From Micromonospora sp. CB01531 (GTDB lineage: Bacteria; Actinomycetota; Actinomycetes; Mycobacteriales; Micromonosporaceae): a DNA stretch of 64,000 bases. The position numbers and the translations under genes were made by a program. This document shows, piece by piece, positions 1-9,159 of the stretch; position 1 is the stretch's first letter, and the number at the start of each line of letters is the position of its first letter. The notes under the pieces are model-generated. The model ran no database searches. It worked only from the letters and a program-made list of their open reading frames with translations, and was not told where the DNA came from. The stretch spans positions 32,705 to 96,704 of the forward strand of contig NZ_LWLS01000116.1 of assembly GCF_001905095.1 (NCBI RefSeq). The letters are read 5' to 3'.

Positions 1-2322
1 GTCGTCATCGCCGCGGTCATCGCGCTGGTGGCGCTCGTCTTCGCGGCCGCCCTGACCAGGGCGGTGCTGGCAGCCGGTACGGGAACCACCAACATGCAGG
101 AGATCTCCGGGGCGGTCCAGGAGGGCGCGTCCGCGTACCTGCTGCGGCAGTTCCGCACCTTGGCGATCTTCGTGGTGATCGCCGTCGTGCTGCTGTTCCT
201 GCTGCCGGTGCACGACACCGACGGCAACCAGACCCTGGTGAAGATCGGCCGGTCGGCGTTCTTCGTGGTGGGCGCCCTGTTCAGCGCGTTCATCGGCGGC
301 GCCGGCATGTGGCTGGCCACCCGGGCCAACCTGCGGGTCGCCGCGGCCGCGCGGGAGCGCGAAGGCGGGCGCGAGAGCGCCATGAAGATCGCCTTCCGCA
401 CCGGCGGCGTGGTCGGCTTCCTCACCGTCGGCCTCGGCCTGTTCGGTGCGGCGCTGGTCGTCCTGCTCTACAAGGGCGACGCCCCGACCGTGCTGGAGGG
501 CTTCGGCTTCGGTGCCGCGCTGCTCGCCATGTTCATGCGGGTCGGCGGCGGCATCTTCACCAAGGCCGCCGACGTCGGCGCCGACCTGGTCGGCAAGGTC
601 GAGCAGGGCATCCCCGAGGACGACCCGCGCAACGCCGCGACCATCGCCGACAACGTGGGCGACAACGTGGGCGACTGCGCCGGCATGGCCGCCGACCTGT
701 TCGAGTCGTACGCGGTCACCCTGGTCGCCGCGCTGATCCTGGGCCGGGCCGCGTTCGGCAACGAGGGTCTGGTCCTGCCGCTGATCATCTCGACGATCGG
801 CGTGCTGGTCGCGATCGTCGGCGTCTTCATCACCCGGCTGCGCGCCTCCGACCGCAACGGCCTGACTGCGATCAACCGGGCCTTCTACCTGTCCGCCCTG
901 GTCTCCGCGGTGCTGGTGGCGATTGCCACGGTCGGCTACCTGAAGCCGACCTGGGCGGAACTGCTCGGCGACAACTGGCGCGCGACGCTCAACGTCACCG
1001 ACGGCGAGCCGCCGTTCGGCCCCCGCGGGCTGGCCATCGGCGCGGTGGTGATCGGCATCGTGCTGGCCGCCGCGATCCAGGCGCTCACCGGCTACTTCAC
1101 CGAGACCAACCGGCGCCCGGTGCAGGACATCGGCAAGAGCTCGCAGACCGGCGCGGCCACCGTCATCCTCGCCGGCATCAGCATCGGCCTGGAGTCGGCG
1201 GTCTACTCGGCGCTGCTGATCGGTGCCGGCGTGTTCGGCGCGTTCCTCCTCGGCGGCAGCTCCATCACGCTGTCCCTGTTCGCCGTCGCGCTGGCCGGCA
1301 CCGGCCTGCTCACCACCGTCGGCGTGATCGTCGCCATGGACACCTTCGGCCCGATCTCCGACAACGCCCAGGGCGTGGCCGAGATGTCCGGCGACATCGA
1401 CGAGCACGGCGCGCGGACGCTGACCGAGCTGGACGCGGTCGGCAACACCACCAAGGCGATCACCAAGGGCATCGCCATCGCCACCGCGGTCCTGGCCGCG
1501 ACCGCGCTGTTCGGCTCATACACCGACACGCTGAAGACCGCGTTCGGCGACGCGAAGGTGGAGAATGTCGAGAACGCCATCACCAACCTGCTGAACGTGG
1601 CCAACCCGCGCAACCTGGTCGGCCTGATCGTCGGCGCGGCGGTGGTCTTCCTCTTCTCCGGCCTGGCCATCAACGCGGTCTCCCGCTCGGCCGGCGCCGT
1701 GGTGATGGAGGTACGCCGGCAGTTCCGCGAGCTGCCCGGGATCATGGACCGCACCCAGCGCCCCGAGTACGGCAAGGTCGTTGACATCTGCACCCGGGAC
1801 GCGCAGCGCGAGCTGATGACCCCCGGCCTGCTGGCGATCATGGCGCCGATCGCGGTCGGCTTCGGCCTCGGTCCCGGCGCGCTGGCGTCGTATCTGGCCG
1901 GTGCCATCGGGGCGGGCACCCTCATGGCGGTCTTCCTGGCCAACTCCGGCGGCGCCTGGGACAACGGCAAGAAGCTGGTGGAGGACGGCGCCTACGGCGG
2001 CAAGGGCTCCGAGTCGCACGCCGCCACCGTCATCGGCGACACCGTCGGCGACCCGTTCAAGGACACCGCCGGTCCGGCGATCAACCCGCTGATCAAGGTG
2101 ATGAACCTGGTCTCGCTGCTGATCGCGCCGGCCGTGGTGGCCTGGAGCGTGGGCGAGGACAAGAACACCGGCCTGCGGATCACGATCGCCGTGGTGGCCG
2201 CGCTGGTCATCGTGGCGGCCGTGGTGTTCAGCAAGCGCAAGGGCGTCGCCATGGACGACTCCGACCGCGACGGCGACGCCGCGGGCAGCCCGGAGGAGCG
2301 GGCGGAGCCGGTCCGCGCCTGA
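1..2322 (+). CDS. hppA: K+-independent proton-pumping membrane pyrophosphatase (5' end outside window)
   Basis: Couples pyrophosphate hydrolysis to H+ export across the cytoplasmic membrane. The frame is open from base 1, so the N-terminus is outside the window; 773 residues are visible. Family signatures are present: DVGADLVGKVE (571-603) followed by DDPRN and DNVGDNVGDC, and near the C-terminus NSGGAWDN and GDTVGDPFKDT. The GNTTKAIT motif at 1441-1464 has Lys and Thr where K+-dependent enzymes have Ala, which by established knowledge marks the K+-independent subclass. Hydrophobic segments run through the whole protein. A short charged tail ends it, and a hairpin follows the stop. Confidence 0.97.
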   Translation, partial: VVIAAVIALVALVFAAALTRAVLAAGTGTTNMQEISGAVQEGASAYLLRQFRTLAIFVVIAVVLLFLLPVHDTDGNQTLVKIGRSAFFVVGALFSAFIGGAGMWLATRANLRVAAAAREREGGRESAMKIAFRTGGVVGFLTVGLGLFGAALVVLLYKGDAPTVLEGFGFGAALLAMFMRVGGGIFTKAADVGADLVGKVEQGIPEDDPRNAATIADNVGDNVGDCAGMAADLFESYAVTLVAALILGRAAFGNEGLVLPLIISTIGVLVAIVGVFITRLRASDRNGLTAINRAFYLSALVSAVLVAIATVGYLKPTWAELLGDNWRATLNVTDGEPPFGPRGLAIGAVVIGIVLAAAIQALTGYFTETNRRPVQDIGKSSQTGAATVILAGISIGLESAVYSALLIGAGVFGAFLLGGSSITLSLFAVALAGTGLLTTVGVIVAMDTFGPISDNAQGVAEMSGDIDEHGARTLTELDAVGNTTKAITKGIAIATAVLAATALFGSYTDTLKTAFGDAKVENVENAITNLLNVANPRNLVGLIVGAAVVFLFSGLAINAVSRSAGAVVMEVRRQFRELPGIMDRTQRPEYGKVVDICTRDAQRELMTPGLLAIMAPIAVGFGLGPGALASYLAGAIGAGTLMAVFLANSGGAWDNGKKLVEDGAYGGKGSESHAATVIGDTVGDPFKDTAGPAINPLIKVMNLVSLLIAPAVVAWSVGEDKNTGLRITIAVVAALVIVAAVVFSKRKGVAMDDSDRDGDAAGSPEERAEPVRA

Positions 2323-2338
2323 GCGGGTACGAACTGGT

Positions 2339-2377
2339 GCCGGTTCCCGGTCGGCCTCGCGCCGGCCGGGAACCGGC
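2339..2377 (+). terminator. Hairpin terminator after hppA
   Basis: A perfect 12-bp inverted repeat (2339-2350 and 2366-2377) with a 15-nt loop lies 16 nt after the hppA stop. There is no long T run, as is usual for high-GC actinobacteria. Confidence 0.6.
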
Positions 2378-2446
2378 CCGTTCCGAGGTCCCGGGCCGGA
2401 AACCTGACCGGTGGCACTTCCACCGGGAGGCCGTACGCTGCTTCGC

Positions 2447-2986
2447 ATGCGTACCCGCGGGGCGGCAACCGCCGGAAAGCTCACGGTGGTCCTGGCCACG
2501 CTCAGCCTCGTCGTCGCCGGGTGCGGCGGTCCCAGCCCCCGGGCCTGGGCCGCGTCGGTCTGCCAGGCGCTCACCCCGTGGCGCGCAGAGATCAACAAGC
2601 TGACCAGCAGCACCCAGCAGCAGATGACCGCGCAGACCACCCCGGCGCAGGCCAAGGAGAACCTGGTCCGCCTCTTCGCCGGGGCCGAGCAGGCCAGCGA
2701 GACCGCGCGACACAAGGTCGAGCAGGCCGGCGTGCCGGAGACCGACCATGGCGAGGAGATCTCCGCCGGGTTCCGCGCCTCGCTGAGCAAGATGCGGGAC
2801 GCGTACGGCCGGGCCCGGGGCACCATCGACGGGCTGGACACCGCGCAGGCCGGGCCGTTCTACGACGGCGTGCGGGCCGCGGTGGACACGCTCAACAAGG
2901 AGTACGACGCGAGCGCGCTGGACACCAGCAAGCTCAACTCGTCCGAGCTCAAAGAGGCCTTCGACGAGGTCCCGGAGTGTCGCTGA
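2447..2986 (+). CDS. Small secreted lipoprotein, function unknown
   Basis: A 179-residue protein with a lipoprotein signal peptide: basic N-terminus (MRTRGAATAGK), a hydrophobic stretch, then lipobox LVVAGC with Cys26 as the expected lipidation site. The mature part is helical and charged with no recognised domain. ATG 2447 is chosen because it gives a normal signal peptide; an in-frame GTG at 2411 would add 12 residues before it. GGGAGG at about 2425 is rather far upstream (about 17 nt). The 3' end overlaps the next gene by 10 nt, so the two are probably translated together. A small lipoprotein near hppA and topA also occurs in other actinomycetes, from general knowledge. Confidence 0.8.
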   Translation: MRTRGAATAGKLTVVLATLSLVVAGCGGPSPRAWAASVCQALTPWRAEINKLTSSTQQQMTAQTTPAQAKENLVRLFAGAEQASETARHKVEQAGVPETDHGEEISAGFRASLSKMRDAYGRARGTIDGLDTAQAGPFYDGVRAAVDTLNKEYDASALDTSKLNSSELKEAFDEVPECR

Positions 2987-3588
2987 CGCACCCTTCCCCC
3001 GACCCGGTCCGCCAGCCCTCGCTGTTCTCCACCGAGGCGGCGGACCCGGCCCTGGCGGACCTGGCCGGTCTGCTCGCCGGACCGGGAGAGGTGGTGCGGA
3101 TGGGCGGCACCGCCCGGGTCTCGGTGGTGGTGGACGCCGCCTGGCGGGTGCACGCGCTGGTGGCCGAGCTGGCGGCGCGGGGCGTGCCGGCGAGCTGGGA
3201 GCCGACCGAGGACGGGCGGCACCTGGTGCGCACCGCGTACGCGACCACGCTGGCCCCGCTCGCGACGGCCTGGCTGCGCGGCACCGCGAAGCAGGTCCCG
3301 GCCGGCTTCCACCTCAACGGGCGCCGGCTGCGGCTCTGGCTCGCCGCCGCCGGGGCGGTCGACCCGGCCGGCTGCCAGCTCGGCCTCGGCCCGGCCGACG
3401 AGGAGTGCTGGCCCACGGTGCGCGCCGGGCTGGCCGCGGTGGGGCTGCCGGCGGCGTTCGTGGAGCCGGCCGACGGCGGACCCGCGTACCGGATCGCCGG
3501 CCGGCGGCGGATGGCCCGGCTGGCCGAGCTGGTGGGTGATCGTCCACCGGCGGCGCCGGCGGCCGGATGGCCGGGCGCCGGCGGCTGA
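2977..3588 (+). CDS. Conserved hypothetical protein between hppA and topA
   Basis: A 203-residue soluble protein starting at GTG 2977 inside the end of the lipoprotein gene (10-nt overlap, coupled translation). No signal peptide or membrane segment. It contains a patch HLNGRRLRLWLAAAG and a Pro/Ala-rich tail. I do not recognise the family. The start follows from the overlap; in-frame codons further upstream lie inside the lipoprotein gene and read as low-complexity sequence. Confidence 0.75.
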   Translation: MSLTHPSPDPVRQPSLFSTEAADPALADLAGLLAGPGEVVRMGGTARVSVVVDAAWRVHALVAELAARGVPASWEPTEDGRHLVRTAYATTLAPLATAWLRGTAKQVPAGFHLNGRRLRLWLAAAGAVDPAGCQLGLGPADEECWPTVRAGLAAVGLPAAFVEPADGGPAYRIAGRRRMARLAELVGDRPPAAPAAGWPGAGG

Positions 3589-3914
3589 ACCGGTGGCGCG
3601 CAACCCCGCCGGCTGTCCGATCCCGGACACCTCCGCGCGGTCGTTCGCACAGGAAAACGGAGGGTGCCTCCTCCGCCGTGGGTGCGTGATCGTCACAGTG
3701 ACCCACTCGGCGCCCTACCCACGGTGTACGGTGGCGCCGTTCGGCGGGTGCCGCCGCGCGAACCGGCCGGTGGGTCGCCCGAACTGAGTGTTTGCGGCCC
3801 ACGAAACCCGGACCGCGGACGGCGCGTTACGTTGGACATCCGGACCACCGGTCGTCCGGGCGGTGCAATGCGGCCCGAAACGGGCATAGAGCAGGAGTGA
3901 GGTCGGAGAGAGAC
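3589..3914 (+). promoter_or_regulatory. Upstream region of topA
   Basis: A 326-bp non-coding stretch. It holds an 11-bp palindrome GTCACAGTGAC at 3692-3702 and a purine-rich ribosome-binding stretch (GGAGAGAGA, 3905-3913) just before the GTG start of topA. No clear -35/-10 pair was found. Open frames across it look like composition artefacts. Confidence 0.35.
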
Positions 3915-6737
3915 GTGCCGAGCAACGCTGGAACCACCCGTCTGGTCATCGTCGAGTCACCGGCGAAGGCCAAGACGATCTCGGGCTACCTCGGCCCGGG
4001 GTACGTCGTGGAGGCCAGCTTCGGCCACGTCCGGGACCTGCCCCGCAACGCCGCCGACGTGCCGGCCAAGTACAAGGGCGAGCCGTGGGCGCGGCTCGGC
4101 GTGGACGTCGACAACGGCTTCCACGCGCTCTACGTGGTCTCGCCGGACCGCAAGCAGCAGATCAGCAAGCTGACCAAGCTGGCCAAGGAGGTCGACGAGA
4201 TCTTCCTGGCGACGGACGAGGACCGCGAGGGCGAGGCGATCGCCTGGCACCTGGTGGAGACGCTCAAGCCCAAGGTGCCGGTCAAGCGGATGGTCTTCCA
4301 CGAGATCACCAAGCCGGCCATCCAGGCCGCGGTGGCCAACCCGCGGGAGATCGACCGCGACCTGGTCGACGCGCAGGAGGCCCGGCGCATCCTGGACCGG
4401 CTGTACGGCTACGAGGTCTCCCCGGTGCTGTGGAAGAAGGTCATGCCGAAGCTCTCGGCGGGCCGGGTGCAGTCCGTGGCGACCCGGATCGTGGTCGAGC
4501 GGGAGCGGCAGCGGATGGCCTTCCGCACCGCGGAATACTGGGACATCCTGGCCACCCTCGCGGTGGCGAACGCCGGCGAGGGGCCACGCGCGTTCAACGC
4601 CACCCTGATCGCGCTGAACGGCGACCGGATCGCCACCGGCAAGGACTTCGAGCCGACCACCGGCCAGGTCCGGGCCGGCGCGGGCGTGGTGCACCTCGAC
4701 GAGGGTGGGGCCAGGGGGCTGGCGGCCCGCCTGGAGGGGCGGCCGTTCACCGTCACCCGGGTCGAGGAGAAGCCCTACCGGCGCCGCCCGTACGCGCCGT
4801 TCATCACCTCCACGCTGCAGCAGGAGGCGGCCCGCAAGCTGCGATTCTCGTCCCAGCAGACGATGCGCACCGCGCAGCGGCTGTACGAGAACGGCTACAT
4901 CACCTATATGCGTACCGACTCGGTGAACCTGTCGGAGACCGCCGTCGCGGCGGCCCGCCGGCAGATCGTCGAGCTGTACGGCGAGCGCAGCGTGCCGCCG
5001 GAGCCGCGCCGCTACACCGGCAAGGTGAAGAACGCGCAGGAGGCGCACGAGGCGATCCGTCCGGCGGGGGACAACTTCCGCACCCCGGGCGAGGTGGCCA
5101 AGGAGCTGTCCGCCGAGGAGTTCAAGCTCTACGAGCTGATCTGGCGGCGCACCATCGCCTCGCAGATGACCGACGCGGTCGGCTCCAGCGTCTCGGTGCG
5201 GATCCGCGCGGTCTCCGCCGCGCAGGAGGAGGCCGACTTCGGGGCGACCGGCAAGACCATCACCGACCCCGGTTTCCTGCGCGCCTACGTGGAGTCGAGC
5301 GACGACGAGAACGCCGAGGCCGAGGACGCCGAGCGGCGGCTGCCCACCCTGGTCAAGGACCAGCCGCTGACCGCCGAGGCGTTGGCCGCGCAGGGTCACC
5401 ACACCCAGCCGCCCGCCCGCTACACCGAGGCGTCGCTGGTCAAGGCGCTGGAGGAGCTGGGCATCGGCCGCCCGTCGACGTACGCGTCGATCATGCAGAC
5501 CATCCAGGACCGCGGGTACGTCGTCAAGCGCGGCCAAGCGATGATCCCGTCGTTCCTGGCGTTCGCGGTGATCGGGCTGATGGAGCGGCACTACCCGCGC
5601 CTGATCGACTACGACTTCACCGCCAGCATGGAGAACGAGCTGGACGAGATCGCCGGCGGCGACCACGCCGCGGTCGACTTTCTCACCGCGTTCTACTTCG
5701 GCAGCGCCAACGGCGCCGGCGACCGGGACATCGCCCACGCCGGTGGCCTCAAGAAGCTGGTGACGGAGAACCTCAGCGAGATCGACGCACGTAGCGTCAA
5801 CTCGATCCCGCTCTTCACCGACGAGGAGGGGCGCGAGGTCGTCGTCCGGGTCGGCCGGTACGGGCCGTACCTCCAGCGGGCCCTGCCGGGCGAGCAGCCC
5901 GCACCCACCGGTGAGGGCGAGGAGGGCGGCGCCCAGGGCGACCGAGCGCCGATCCCTGAGGGGCTGGCGCCGGACGAGCTGACCCCGGAGAAGGTGCACG
6001 AGCTGTTCCTCGGCGGCGCGGGCGAGCGAAAGCTCGGCGACGACCCGGCCACCGGCGAGCCGATCGTGCTGAAGTCCGGCCGGTTCGGCCCGTACGTGGC
6101 CAGCGGCGAGCGGAAGTCCTCGCTGCTGCGGTCGCAGTCGCCGGAGACGCTCACCTTCGACGAGGCGCTGAAGCTGCTCAGCCTGCCCCGGCTCGTGGGG
6201 GTGGCCCCGGACGGGGTCGAGGTGTTCGCCAACAACGGCCGCTACGGCCCGTACGTCAAGCGTGGTGACGAGTTCCGCTCGTTGGACTCGGAAGACAAGA
6301 TGTTCACCGTCACGCTGGACGAGGCGCTCGCGCTGCTGGCCGCCCCGAAGACCCGCCAGCGCCGGGCCGCCGCGCCGCCGCTGCGGGAGATGGGCGCCGA
6401 CCCGCTCACCGAGAAGCCGCTGGTGATCAAGGATGGGCGGTTCGGGCCGTACGTCACCGACGGGGAGACCAACGCGTCGCTGCGGCGCGGGCAGACCCCG
6501 GAGGCGCTGACCCTGGAGGAAGCCTCCGAGATGCTCGCCGAGAAGCGGGCGAAGGGTCCGGCGCCGAAGAAGGCGGCGGCGAAGAAGGCGGCCCCGGCCA
6601 AGAAGACGGCGGCGAAGAAGACCGCCGCCGCCAAGTCCACCGCCGCGAAGAAGACGACGACCGCCAAGGCCACCACGGCCAAGAAGGCCCCGGCAAAGAA
6701 GGCCGCCCCCCGGAAGGCGTCCACCTCCACGGAGTGA
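3915..6737 (+). CDS. topA: DNA topoisomerase I (type IA)
   Basis: Relaxes negative supercoils through a 5'-phosphotyrosyl intermediate. The 940-residue protein opens with the TOPRIM domain (LVIVESPAKAKTI) and carries the active-site tyrosine context ENGYITYMRTDS (about 4891-4923). The C-terminal half has four GR(F/Y)GPY repeats, at about 5851, 6076, 6235 and 6436, in place of zinc ribbons, followed by a Lys/Ala-rich tail of about 60 residues. Both features are typical of actinobacterial TopA. GTG 3915 is chosen because it directly follows a ribosome-binding stretch; the frame is open further upstream but reads as non-coding. Confidence 0.97.
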   Translation: MPSNAGTTRLVIVESPAKAKTISGYLGPGYVVEASFGHVRDLPRNAADVPAKYKGEPWARLGVDVDNGFHALYVVSPDRKQQISKLTKLAKEVDEIFLATDEDREGEAIAWHLVETLKPKVPVKRMVFHEITKPAIQAAVANPREIDRDLVDAQEARRILDRLYGYEVSPVLWKKVMPKLSAGRVQSVATRIVVERERQRMAFRTAEYWDILATLAVANAGEGPRAFNATLIALNGDRIATGKDFEPTTGQVRAGAGVVHLDEGGARGLAARLEGRPFTVTRVEEKPYRRRPYAPFITSTLQQEAARKLRFSSQQTMRTAQRLYENGYITYMRTDSVNLSETAVAAARRQIVELYGERSVPPEPRRYTGKVKNAQEAHEAIRPAGDNFRTPGEVAKELSAEEFKLYELIWRRTIASQMTDAVGSSVSVRIRAVSAAQEEADFGATGKTITDPGFLRAYVESSDDENAEAEDAERRLPTLVKDQPLTAEALAAQGHHTQPPARYTEASLVKALEELGIGRPSTYASIMQTIQDRGYVVKRGQAMIPSFLAFAVIGLMERHYPRLIDYDFTASMENELDEIAGGDHAAVDFLTAFYFGSANGAGDRDIAHAGGLKKLVTENLSEIDARSVNSIPLFTDEEGREVVVRVGRYGPYLQRALPGEQPAPTGEGEEGGAQGDRAPIPEGLAPDELTPEKVHELFLGGAGERKLGDDPATGEPIVLKSGRFGPYVASGERKSSLLRSQSPETLTFDEALKLLSLPRLVGVAPDGVEVFANNGRYGPYVKRGDEFRSLDSEDKMFTVTLDEALALLAAPKTRQRRAAAPPLREMGADPLTEKPLVIKDGRFGPYVTDGETNASLRRGQTPEALTLEEASEMLAEKRAKGPAPKKAAAKKAAPAKKTAAKKTAAAKSTAAKKTTTAKATTAKKAPAKKAAPRKASTSTE

Positions 6738-6751
6738 CCTGTCTCCGCCGG

Positions 6752-6816
6752 CTACGGACCTGATGTCGGGAACGACTCACCCGGCTGGTGATCCGCCGAT
6801 GTCATCAGGTCGGTAG
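6752..6816. terminator. Bidirectional hairpin between convergent genes
   Basis: A 14-bp inverted repeat with one mismatch (6752-6765 and 6803-6816) lies between the topA stop and the stop of the oppositely oriented oxidase gene. Its place suggests termination in both directions. Confidence 0.55.
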
Positions 6817-6821
6817 CGGAT

Positions 6822-8132
6822 TCAGTCGCCGAGGACCTGGTTCAGGTAGGGGTTGGCGAAGCGGCGGTCGGGGTCGAGGCGGTCGCGGACGGCCAGGAAG
6901 TCGGCGAACCGCGGGTACGCGGGCGCGAGCGACGCCGCGTCCCGGTAGTGCAGCTTGCCCCAGTGCGGCCGTCCGCCCAGTTCCGCGGCCACCTCCTCGA
7001 ACGCCCGGAAGTAGGGCTCGAAGGGCATGCCCACGTACTGGTGGATGGCGAGGTACGCCGAGTCCCGCCCGTACCCGTGGGAGAGCCAGATGTCGTCGGC
7101 GGCGGTGAACCGCACCTCGACCGGGAAGAGCACCTTGAACGGCAGGTTGTCCACGATGCGCCGAAGGGCGTCCAGCGCGGCCGGCAGGACGGCGCGGGGC
7201 AGGCCGTACTCCATCTCCACGAAGCGGACCCGGCGCGGCGTGCAGAAGACCCGGTCGGAGCGACCGGTGTAGGTGCGTTCGGTGAGCGCCCGGGCGGAGA
7301 CGGCGCTGATCCCGGGGGCCAGCGCCGGCACGGCGCGGCCCAGCCGGCAGGCCCCGGCGAAGACGGTGTTGGCCAGGAACTCGTCGTCCAGCCAGCCCCG
7401 CCAGCGGGGCAGCGGCTGGTCGTCGGCGGGCACCCGGTCGTTGGTCTTGACCTGCACCCGCGCGGTGTACGGGAACCAGTAGAACTCGACGTGGTCGTGC
7501 TGTTCGACGAGCCCGGGCAGGTCGGCCAGCACCGCGGACAGTGCCGCCGGCCGCTCGTGCGCGCGGAGCGTGAAGGCGTCGACGCAGCGCAGGGTGACCT
7601 CGACCAGCACGCCGACCGCGCCGAGCCCGACCCGGGCGGCGGCGAAGACGTCGCGGTGCTCGTCGGCGGAGCAGCGCAGCACCTCCCCGGTGCCGGTGAC
7701 CAGGGCCAGACCGGTGACGAAGGTGGACAGGCAGCCGAGTTTCGCGCCGGTGCCGTGGGTGCCGGTGGCGAGCGCCCCGGCCACGGTCTGCGCGTCGATG
7801 TCGCCGAGATTGGGCAGCGCCAGTCCGTGGGTGCCGAGTAGGTCGTTGAGCGTGTGCAGAGCCATCCCGGCCGGTACGGTGACCAGTCGGCGGGTGGTGT
7901 CGACGGTGACGCCGGTGTCCAGTTCGGTCAGTTCGAGCCGGTGCCCGTCGGTGAGGGCCGTCCCGGTGAACGAGTGCCCGCTGCCCACCGTCCGGATCGT
8001 CCGGCCGGCGTCGGCGGCGGCGTGGATCGCCGCGGCGACCTCGTCGACGGTCCGGGGACGCGCCACCAGGGTGGCGGTGCTGCGCTGGTTGCCGGCCCAG
8101 TTGGACCAGGCTGCTGGTGGCGTACCGACCAT
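6822..8132 (-). CDS. FAD-linked sugar-lactone oxidase family protein (D-arabinono-1,4-lactone oxidase type)
   Basis: A 436-residue flavoprotein. The N-terminal FAD_binding_4 domain contains VGSGHSFT, whose His is the usual site of covalent FAD attachment, followed by the nucleotide-binding region with ALATGTHGTG. The C-terminal half matches the ALO-type cap and ends with ANPYLNQVLG. Family members oxidise aldonolactones or alditols with O2; the substrate cannot be told here. The ATG is preceded by GAGGAG at 5-nt spacing. It is divergent from a TetR gene with an operator-like palindrome in between, so it is likely the target of that repressor. Confidence 0.88.
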   Translation of the reverse strand: MVGTPPAAWSNWAGNQRSTATLVARPRTVDEVAAAIHAAADAGRTIRTVGSGHSFTGTALTDGHRLELTELDTGVTVDTTRRLVTVPAGMALHTLNDLLGTHGLALPNLGDIDAQTVAGALATGTHGTGAKLGCLSTFVTGLALVTGTGEVLRCSADEHRDVFAAARVGLGAVGVLVEVTLRCVDAFTLRAHERPAALSAVLADLPGLVEQHDHVEFYWFPYTARVQVKTNDRVPADDQPLPRWRGWLDDEFLANTVFAGACRLGRAVPALAPGISAVSARALTERTYTGRSDRVFCTPRRVRFVEMEYGLPRAVLPAALDALRRIVDNLPFKVLFPVEVRFTAADDIWLSHGYGRDSAYLAIHQYVGMPFEPYFRAFEEVAAELGGRPHWGKLHYRDAASLAPAYPRFADFLAVRDRLDPDRRFANPYLNQVLGD

Positions 8133-8150
8133 GGACGCTCCTCGAGATGA

Positions 8151-8169
8151 ATATGAACTGACTTCATAT
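8151..8169. promoter_or_regulatory. Palindrome, candidate TetR operator
   Basis: Perfect 7-bp arms ATATGAA (8151-8157) and TTCATAT (8163-8169) separated by CTGAC, in the 147-bp divergent region between the oxidase and TetR genes and 19 nt upstream of the oxidase start. Symmetry, size and AT-richness against a GC-rich background fit a TetR-family site. Confidence 0.65.
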
Positions 8170-8279
8170 CAGGAACGTTGTGCCGGGTAAATACCGCAAA
8201 CGCGACACGCTCGTTGTACCGGTAGTCACAGTCTCGTGACTTGTAGATATGTTCTTCCGTCGAAGGGGGGTGGCGCCGA

Positions 8280-8933
8280 GTGTCCACACCAGCCGCCACG
8301 ACCGGGCCGCTGCGCCGGGTGCCGGTGCAGGGTCGAAGTGTCGCGCGGGTCCAGCGGATGCTGGACGCCTGTGCCGAGCTTGTCGACGAGGTGGGGTACG
8401 AGGGGTTGACCACGACTCTCCTCGCCGAGCGCGCCGAGGTGGCGATCGGGTCGGTCTACCAGTTCTTTCCGGACAAGCGGGCGATCGTGCAGGCGTTGAC
8501 CCTGCGCACGATGGAGTCCTATCTCCAGCGGCTCGACGAGCGGTTCGCCTCCGACGACCTGACCCACTGGTGGGACGGCGTCGACGCGGCGATCGACGAG
8601 TACATCACGATGCACCGCACCATCCCGGGGTTCCGTACCCTGCACTTCGGCGACGTGGTCGACCTGCACCTGCTCGATGAGCAGCGGGACAACAACGGGG
8701 TGATCGCCGATCAGCTCGCCCGCGTGCTCGCCGAGCGTTTCGGTCTTGCCGACGTGCCCGACCTTGGGTTCCATCTGGAGATCGCGGTCGAGGGCGCGGA
8801 CTCCTTGATCAAGCTGGCGTTCCGGCGCAAGCCCGAGGGCGACGAGCGGGTGCTTTCCGAGGCGAAGGCGCTGATCCGGGAGTACCTGCACCGGCAGGTC
8901 GACGCCCGGACCGAGGCCGCCCAGCAGAGCTGA
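8280..8933 (+). CDS. TetR-family transcriptional regulator
   Basis: 217 residues. The N-terminal TetR DNA-binding domain is clear: a recognition-helix region with TTTLLAERAEVAIGSVYQFF and the PDKRAI stretch after it. The C-terminal ligand domain is helical and not assignable to a ligand. GTG 8280 follows a GGGGGG stretch at suitable spacing. Its divergence from the FAD oxidase and the shared palindrome suggest local repression and autoregulation. Confidence 0.9.
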   Translation: MSTPAATTGPLRRVPVQGRSVARVQRMLDACAELVDEVGYEGLTTTLLAERAEVAIGSVYQFFPDKRAIVQALTLRTMESYLQRLDERFASDDLTHWWDGVDAAIDEYITMHRTIPGFRTLHFGDVVDLHLLDEQRDNNGVIADQLARVLAERFGLADVPDLGFHLEIAVEGADSLIKLAFRRKPEGDERVLSEAKALIREYLHRQVDARTEAAQQS

Positions 8934-8958
8934 GCGGACGCCGCCGGCCCTGGCTGGC

Positions 8959-9096
8959 GGCACAACGGGAAAGATGCCCGGGGTGCGACCGGGCGGCACA
9001 ACGAGAACCCGCCCGGGGTGCGACCGGGCGGCAGGACGGGAAAGACGCCCGGGGTGCGTCCGGGCGGCACGACGTACGGCGGGCGCCCGAGGTGCG
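8959..9096. repeat. Tandem ~36-bp hairpin-forming repeat
   Basis: Three consecutive units of 36, 35 and 36 bp (8959-8994, 8995-9029, 9030-9065) and a degenerate fourth (from 9066). Each unit contains GCCCGG...CCGGGC arms around GGTGCG(A/T), so each can fold into a hairpin. They fill the gap between two convergent genes (stops at 8933 and 9160) and may act together as a terminator. Confidence 0.7.
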
Positions 9097-9159
9097 CCGG
9101 GGCCCGCCGTCACCCGGCCGAGGAGCCCAGGTCCTGCTTCACGAGGCCACGTCCCGTGA

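Noticed and set aside
3957..5999. A 680-codon minus-strand frame opposite topA
   Set aside because: Compositional shadow of topA, which is certain.
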